DNA of 64,000 nucleotides from Vicugna pacos. Lineage: Eukaryota > Chordata > Mammalia > Artiodactyla > Camelidae. This document shows positions 63,466 to 64,000 of the stretch, in pieces. Under the pieces are notes generated by a model. The model did not search any database, was not told where the DNA came from, and saw only the letters and a list, made by a program, of their open reading frames with translations. The position numbers and the translations under genes were made by a program. The stretch is taken from contig NW_027328740.1 in assembly GCF_048564905.1 (NCBI RefSeq), positions 68,824,662 to 68,888,661 of the forward strand. The letters run 5' to 3'. Numbering within the stretch: position 1 is the first letter of the stretch; the number at the start of each line of letters is the position of its first letter.

Positions 63466-64000
63466 AAGGGAACGGGTTGCAGGAGAAACCCTTACTCTGG
63501 TTTCTCAGTCTGTTTCCTAGTGCCGGTTTGAAGTGCCTGCCGTTTTCACTGTAAAACCGTGTTGGAGCTTGTACCTCCCCATATATATGTATGGAGTGGA
63601 GTTGGCAACTGAAAAGAAACTTTGTGTTCCCTTCAAGCTAGGTGAAGGACGGCTTTCACACACACTTATCTCTCAGAACTGAGCATGTGAAGAGACGTTC
63701 GTTCATCCAGCACAAAGGGAACGGGTTGCAGGAGAAACCCTTACTCTGGTTTCTCAGTCTGTTTCCTAGTGCCGGTTTGAAGTGCCTGCCGTTTTCACTG
63801 TAAAACCGAGTTGGAGCTTGTACCTCCCCATATATATGTATGGAGTGGAGTTGGCAACTGAAAAGAAACTTTGTGTTCCCTTCAAGCTAGGTGAAGGACG
63901 GCTTTCACACACACGTATCTCTCAGAACTGAGCATGTGGAGAGACTTTCGTTCATCCAGCACAAAGGGAACGGGTTGCAGGAGAAACCCTTACTCTGGTT

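Larger units (their letters stand above)
1..64000. repeat. Satellite DNA array, 249-bp unit, about 257 head-to-tail copies
   Basis: The landmark tgtatggagtgg recurs at 111, 360, 609, 858, 1107 and so on to 63837, a spacing of 249 bp. All units have the same orientation and I found no inversion, gap or foreign insertion. The window starts at unit base 140 and stops at unit base 164, so the array continues past both edges. Most units differ from consensus by only a few bases. Such arrays in eukaryotes usually lie in centromeric, pericentromeric or other heterochromatin; which applies here cannot be told from sequence. I do not recognise the family. There is no coding, tRNA, rRNA or transposon signal anywhere in the window. 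Confidence 0.98.

Noticed and set aside
1-64000. CRISPR array
   Set aside because: There is no repeat/spacer alternation. The whole 249 bp is repeated, far longer than a CRISPR repeat, with no unique spacers and no cas genes.
1-64000. Assembly artefact as the cause of the array
   Set aside because: Units carry many distinct and spatially ordered variants, and even the most alike blocks differ at several bases. Simple duplication of one read or contig would give exact copies. Local copy-number error remains possible.

Overview
The whole 64 kb window is one uninterrupted array of tandem satellite DNA. I see no genes, RNA genes, mobile elements, CRISPR arrays or unique flanking sequence. The repeat unit is 249 bp with about 47% GC (118 of 249 in the consensus, counted by hand). 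All units run head to tail on the same strand. Taking unit base 1 as the t of tgtatggagtgg, the window opens at unit base 140, holds 256 full units (111-63836) and ends inside a 257th unit at unit base 164. A tandem array this large and this homogeneous points to a nuclear eukaryotic chromosome, for example centromeric, pericentromeric or another heterochromatic block. I do not recognise the satellite family and cannot name the organism.

Unit length is almost fixed. Over 256 units the phase slips by only 18 bases, and I can assign all of it: nine units lack one base in the ggctttcac stretch, six lack one c in gtaaaaccgag, three units carry private indels of 1 base (one of them an insertion) and one lacks 2 bases. 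The unit is 83 codons long, but every consensus frame I followed has a stop, so the short open frames (about 60-108 codons) are chance products of the repeat.

Layout. 1-2.85 kb: the most divergent units, up to about 6% from consensus in the first unit. 2.85-9.2 kb: units related at spacings of 7, 9, 11 and 18 units. 9.2-12 kb: local two-unit amplifications. 12-20 kb: a 16-unit tandem duplication with about 0.25% difference between copies. 20-29 kb: 7-, 21- and 4-unit related blocks. 29-38.7 kb: 5-, 14- and 3-unit blocks. 38.7-54.8 kb: a nest of 5-, 8-, 9-, 10/11-, 26- and 49-unit related blocks marked by ccgggttgaag and aaagttttgc. 54.8-64 kb: mostly near-consensus units with a three-unit run carrying catatttatg and a 5-unit repeat near the end. 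No single higher-order period holds across the window. The pattern fits repeated unequal exchange or amplification of blocks of different sizes.

The points most worth following up are the variant spectrum, which is dominated by G/T and C/A transversions rather than transitions, the layered block duplications, the uneven conservation along the unit, and the dyad-symmetric elements in each unit.
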